Shown: in pieces, positions 6,501-6,843 of the stretch
How the letters are laid out: the number at the start of each line of letters is the position of its first letter
Position numbering within the stretch: position 1 is the first letter of the stretch
Source: Hyphomicrobiaceae bacterium
GTDB taxonomy: Bacteria > Pseudomonadota > Alphaproteobacteria > Rhizobiales > Hyphomicrobiaceae
Direction of reading: 5' to 3'
Assembly (NCBI GenBank): GCA_013214245.1
Contig: JABSQE010000062.1
Span: forward strand, 1-6,843
DNA: 6,843 bases
Program-made: the position numbers and the translations under genes
Notes under the pieces: generated by a model
Database searches by the model: none
What the model was told of the DNA's origin: nothing
Seen by the model: the letters and a program-made list of their open reading frames with translations, nothing else

Positions 6501-6843
6501 CTGAAGAAGGTAGTAAACCGCCAAAATCTTTGATGCAGGGCAATACAGCCATTCAAGAAAATAATCCAGCATCTAATATACTGTCTGTTTCTGAATCGCC
6601 TCATGATGCAGTAACAAACGTTGATTATTATGCTGACAGTCAGGCCTTAATAAACCATGATCAAAACAAGGAAATAGATATCTCGGAAAATTCTTCCTTA
6701 TCCTTAAATTTAGAGAGAGCGCGCGATCAAACAGGTTGGTTGAACAATTACGAGACGTGGAAACATGAGTACTGTCCTCCAGCTTATAATAGCGTGATTC
6801 AATTAGATCAATCACAGAAGACTGAAGACGATTTAAATAACAT
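3569..6843 (+). CDS. Membrane 7TM-PAS-GGDEF-EAL signalling protein with degenerate c-di-GMP domains, C-terminus outside the window
   Basis: Open for 1091 codons to the right edge. Order: N-terminal membrane segment or uncleaved signal (about 7-27); periplasmic region (30-188); seven hydrophobic helices (about 190-392), resembling 7TMR-DISM receptors; PAS domain (about 410-530, with VWDW and a closing IRDITEMKNAQE); GGDEF domain (536-700, opening RDKLTGLPNR); EAL domain (about 710-965); hydrophilic tail (965 to 1091 and on). The GGDEF signature reads R-L-DKDQF (612-618): both glycines lost, Glu to Gln. The metal-site LDLD region reads IAIKKLK (572-578) and the RxxD inhibitory site lacks its Arg. 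In EAL, E739 (as EAF), N803, D863/D864, K884 and Q940 remain, but ExT is GIS (833-835), the KxD aspartate is Asn886 and EGVE is QGVD (920-923). Cyclase activity is very unlikely and phosphodiesterase activity doubtful. Ligand unknown; likely a c-di-GMP/GTP-binding receptor or scaffold. No frameshift is seen, so it appears maintained rather than decayed. Confidence 0.9.
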   Translation, partial: MRWYRCLYYLLIAVVAILFIASIRLSSLQAKDLQAIPLTERQQRIVVTNKALIFFGRGDNLRVNTASDNYGVRRLMSIPAEERGSNPTWYVFALRNATNKPITRWLVSARYDMVGSGIIWPDLDSNRIRAVTPSVGFVPQRVENEGADIFQITIQPGQTVTYVAELESKRASIDLWSPLSYELYIRDKRLFDGIMLGVTGLLGVFLTAVFAANHKMIFPSAALVTWSVLAYLCVDFGFWHKLLQLHAEDTAVYRAATEASMASSLAVFLYTFLRLGAWHIIIRMLALVWIIAAMSLIFVAVIDPRLASTFARLSFAGLGSIGGLVILFLAVRGQDRALSLIPTWLLFLVWLFGVSTTLSGQLKGDVVVTSLVAGLTLIVVLLGFTVTQFAFATRESNCYIGPHEQSTRSLAIDGAGAAVWDWNAKRQEIKVSPIVESRLGLQGGELSGKVSEFLKYVHSDDRDRFRLQLAFIHEQNSGVIKTDLRMRQCNGRYRWFKLDAASVHTPDARFLRCVGLIRDITEMKNAQERLMRNAVRDKLTGLPNRELFFDRYEMLLQRALNEDHIYPKVICIAIKKLKGACLDLNTDLSDILIVTLVKRLRSHISQNDTLGRLDKDQFAILIHGPIEVSALQQLADDLQRSIRTPIRVVAKDFVLSAAIGVAVSNVRNDTLIKDAEAAMQVAKQQPGEQVVFFQPEMRKQLDVEVDLINQFEHALNNNQLEFLFQPIVDLAHEELAGFEAFVRWKHKKHGFMLQKELWCLADKNGLTLEFGIFLLKAAMKQAAKWQKEFPCNKKPLFLSISVNSSTLFSSNFAQEICQIVSQDLFPEGVLRIGISEKLLMENPEQSIKTLEDLNKSGFRIELDDFGEGLSYLKYMKYFSIDTVKINGELISACSGSERHSNLVRAIVAFVHKLGKEVSAQGVDFLEDAKFLHNIKCEYAQGFYYGEVMTFSEVYSLLKSVRKSERIRYRTNWLYPKPSEEGSKPPKSLMQGNTAIQENNPASNILSVSESPHDAVTNVDYYADSQALINHDQNKEIDISENSSLSLNLERARDQTGWLNNYETWKHEYCPPAYNSVIQLDQSQKTEDDLNN

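Overview
The window looks like a piece of a low-GC alphaproteobacterial chromosome, most likely from the Hyphomicrobiales (Rhizobiales) and possibly near Bartonella. This rests on four things seen here: an IalB-family periplasmic protein, an alphaproteobacterial-style BioY, a long (465-residue) threonine synthase next to a PAS/GGDEF/EAL protein, and AT-rich DNA with a large non-coding gap. The genus is an inference, not a search result.

Layout. On the minus strand at the left edge lies bioY (biotin transporter, 3' end outside the window), and upstream of it an IalB-family secreted protein (589-1116). An 811-base gap without a convincing gene (1117-1927) follows; it holds several inverted repeats. 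On the plus strand come thrC (1928-3325), a 243-base gap with a strong stem-loop, and a very long open frame from 3569 that runs off the right edge without a stop (1091 codons seen). The long frame encodes an N-terminal membrane segment, a periplasmic region, seven membrane spans, a PAS domain, a GGDEF domain, an EAL domain and a hydrophilic tail.

How the genes work together. The two left genes share a strand but need not be one operon, because a promoter-like element lies between them. They deal with the cell envelope: biotin uptake and a periplasmic or surface factor linked to host invasion in Bartonella. thrC completes threonine biosynthesis. The large signalling protein is the most interesting item. 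Both of its c-di-GMP enzyme domains have lost key residues: GGDEF reads DKDQF, both metal-binding aspartates of the LDLD motif are replaced, and the EAL domain lacks two catalytic glutamates. It is therefore better read as a membrane receptor or scaffold that may bind a nucleotide than as an active cyclase or phosphodiesterase.

No RNA gene, mobile element, CRISPR array or complete new multi-gene system was found. Regulatory calls are motif readings by eye in AT-rich DNA and are weak unless stated otherwise.
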